8,987 nucleotides of DNA from Burkholderiaceae bacterium (GTDB taxonomy: Bacteria > Pseudomonadota > Gammaproteobacteria > Burkholderiales > Burkholderiaceae_C), in assembly GCA_017999135.1 (NCBI GenBank), contig JAGOBT010000097.1, positions 1-8,987 on the forward strand. The letters run 5' to 3'. Shown here in pieces: positions 7,694 to 8,987 of the stretch; the stretch's first letter is position 1, and each line of letters starts with the position of its first letter. The notes under the pieces were generated by a model that saw only the letters and a program-made list of their open reading frames with translations, did not search any database and was not told where the DNA came from. The position numbers and the translations under genes are program-made.

Positions 7694-8704
7694 ATGTACA
7701 CCCAGGCAATGGACACCATGCCCAAGGAATTGGGCGAGGCGCCGAAGGCGCTGCGCTCGGCCGAAGAGCTGGCGCTGCAGGAACGCTTCGATGCCCGCAT
7801 CGACGCCGGCGACTTCATCGAGGCCAAGGACTGGATGCCCGAGAACTACCGCAAGACGCTGCTGCGCCAGATCAGCCAGCATGCGCATTCGGAAGTGGTG
7901 GGCATGCTGCCCGAGGGCAACTGGATCAGCCGCGCGCCCACGCTCAAGCGCAAGGCCATCCTGCTGGCCAAGGTGCAGGACGAAGGTGGCCACGGCCTGT
8001 ACCTGTACGCCGCGGCCGAGACGCTGGGCACCAGCCGCGATGCGATGGTCGACGCGCTGCACAGCGGCAAGGCCAAGTACAGCAGCATCTTCAACTACCC
8101 CACGCTGACCTGGGCCGACATCGGCACCATCGGCTGGCTGGTCGATGGCGCGGCCATCATGAACCAGGTGCCGATCTGCCGCTGCAGCTATGCACCCTAT
8201 GCGCGAGCCATGATCCGCATCTGCCGCGAGGAGAGCTTCCACCAGCGCCAGGGTTTCGACAGCCTGCTGGTGATGATGCAGCAGGGCATCGACGCCCAGC
8301 GCGCCATGGTGCAGGACGCGGTGAACCGCTGGTGGTGGCCCTGCCTGATGATGTTCGGCCCGCCCGATGACCAGAGCCCGAACAGCGCCCAGGGCATGCG
8401 CTGGGGCATCAAGCGCGTCAGCAACGACACGCTGCGCCAGAAGTTCGTCGACGCCACCGTCGACCAGGCCAAGGTGCTGGGCGTGACCCTGCCCGACCCC
8501 GACTTGCAATGGAACGAAGGCCGCGGCCATTGGGACTTCGGCAGCATCGACTGGCCCGAGTTCTTCCGCGTGGTGGCCGGTGACGGCCCCTGCAACCAGG
8601 AGCGCCTCGCCAAGCGTGTGAAAGCCTGGGACGACGGTGCCTGGGTGCGCGAGGCCGCGCTGGCCCATGCACGCAAGCAAGCCACGCGGCAGCAAGCTGC
8701 CTGA
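7694..8704 (+). CDS. paaA: PaaA, phenylacetyl-CoA 1,2-epoxidase catalytic (diiron) subunit
   Basis: PaaA is the catalytic subunit of the multicomponent PaaABC(D)E oxygenase, which epoxidises the ring of phenylacetyl-CoA using O2 and electrons from the reductase PaaE. The 336-residue chain has a ferritin-like four-helix bundle with the expected diiron ligands: Glu67 (HAHSE), Glu97 and His100 (DEGGH), Asp151 (LVDGA), and Glu180 and His183 (REESFH). All fall at a constant offset of 25 from the E. coli enzyme, so none is missing. [13 protein letters not shown] and LPDPDLQW are further family-specific segments. The extra N-terminal residues ([18 protein letters not shown] and following) make it longer than the ~309-residue E. 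coli protein. This N-terminal region is variable and probably outside the fold. paaB starts 14 bases after the stop, consistent with tight co-expression of the subunits. Confidence 0.96.
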   Translation: MYTQAMDTMPKELGEAPKALRSAEELALQERFDARIDAGDFIEAKDWMPENYRKTLLRQISQHAHSEVVGMLPEGNWISRAPTLKRKAILLAKVQDEGGHGLYLYAAAETLGTSRDAMVDALHSGKAKYSSIFNYPTLTWADIGTIGWLVDGAAIMNQVPICRCSYAPYARAMIRICREESFHQRQGFDSLLVMMQQGIDAQRAMVQDAVNRWWWPCLMMFGPPDDQSPNSAQGMRWGIKRVSNDTLRQKFVDATVDQAKVLGVTLPDPDLQWNEGRGHWDFGSIDWPEFFRVVAGDGPCNQERLAKRVKAWDDGAWVREAALAHARKQATRQQAA

Positions 8705-8708
8705 ACAC

Positions 8709-8712
8709 GGAG
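8709..8712 (+). promoter_or_regulatory. Ribosome binding site of paaB
   Basis: GGAG lies 6 bases before the ATG at 8719, in the 14-base gap after paaA. It fixes the paaB start. Confidence 0.7.
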
Positions 8713-8718
8713 ATCCAG

Positions 8719-8987
8719 ATGACCGCCCCCAACACCCAGCAAGAATGGCCCCTGTGGGAAGTGTTCGTGCGCAGCCGCGCCGGCCTGGACCACAAGCACT
8801 GCGGCAGCCTGCATGCGGCCGACGCCGCCATGGCCATCCAGATGGCCCGTGACGTCTACACCCGCCGGCAGGAGGGCTGCAGCGTGTCGGTGGTGCCCAG
8901 CGCCCAGATCACCGCCAGCGACCCTGGCGACAAGGGCATGTACTTCGACCCGGCCGAAGACAAGGTGTACCGCCACCCCACCTTCTA
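8719..8987 (+). CDS. paaB: PaaB, phenylacetyl-CoA epoxidase subunit B (3' partial)
   Basis: Only the first 89 residues are present, and the frame is still open at the window end. They match PaaB almost end to end: WPLWEVFVRSRAGLDHKHCGS near the start, then GSLHAADAAMAIQMARD, YTRRQEGCSVSVVPS and the late family block FDPAEDKVYRHPTFY. E. coli PaaB is about 95 residues, so only a few codons are probably missing. PaaB is a small non-catalytic subunit of the epoxidase that contacts the PaaAC core and is needed for ring epoxidation in vivo, possibly by helping the reductase dock. It follows paaA closely with its own ribosome site. By analogy paaC, paaD and paaE should follow beyond the window. Confidence 0.94.
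   Translation, partial: MTAPNTQQEWPLWEVFVRSRAGLDHKHCGSLHAADAAMAIQMARDVYTRRQEGCSVSVVPSAQITASDPGDKGMYFDPAEDKVYRHPTF

Overview
The window is compact, high-GC bacterial DNA with strong G/C third-position bias. Codon use, the phenylacetate gene set and the gene families present suggest a betaproteobacterium of the order Burkholderiales, perhaps near Rubrivivax, Leptothrix or Ideonella. That placement is inferred from sequence character only. There are nine protein genes, two of them cut by the window ends. I see no RNA genes, insertion sequences or CRISPR arrays. No stretch longer than about 250 bases lacks a gene.

Region 1 (1-3790, + strand) is an envelope pair. The first gene is the C-terminal ~900 residues of a very large outer-membrane or surface protein that ends in a long beta-barrel-like region. 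It is followed 23 bases later by a secreted OmpA-type peptidoglycan-binding protein with a proline-rich linker. The pair probably forms one transcription unit, and its specific role is unknown.

Region 2 (3878-5604) holds three small or medium genes. A pterin-4a-carbinolamine dehydratase gene (+) runs into a convergent ProQ/FinO-domain RNA chaperone gene (-), and their 3' ends overlap by 10 bases. The ProQ protein has an acidic N-terminal tail, a Gln/Arg-rich helical segment and an Arg/Gly/Pro-rich C-terminal tail. Upstream of it on the same strand lies a 94-residue cupin-fold protein.

Region 3 (5605-5852) is a divergent intergenic region between the cupin gene and the phenylacetate genes. 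It contains a perfect 16-base palindrome typical of a TetR-family operator, very likely the site for the phenylacetyl-CoA-responsive repressor PaaR. It overlaps a candidate promoter for the paa operon.

Region 4 (5853-8987, + strand) is the start of a phenylacetate degradation operon in the order paaI-paaK-paaA-paaB, with paaB cut by the window end. PaaK activates phenylacetate to phenylacetyl-CoA. PaaA, PaaB and further subunits expected beyond the window form the diiron epoxidase that attacks the ring. PaaI is a thioesterase that rescues CoA from dead-end thioesters. The gaps of 35, 27 and 14 bases, each with a ribosome binding site, support one transcript.

Most of the window is recognisable biology. 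The less ordinary parts are the large barrel protein with its OmpA partner, the tailed ProQ protein overlapping its neighbour, and the palindrome shared between the cupin gene and the paa operon.
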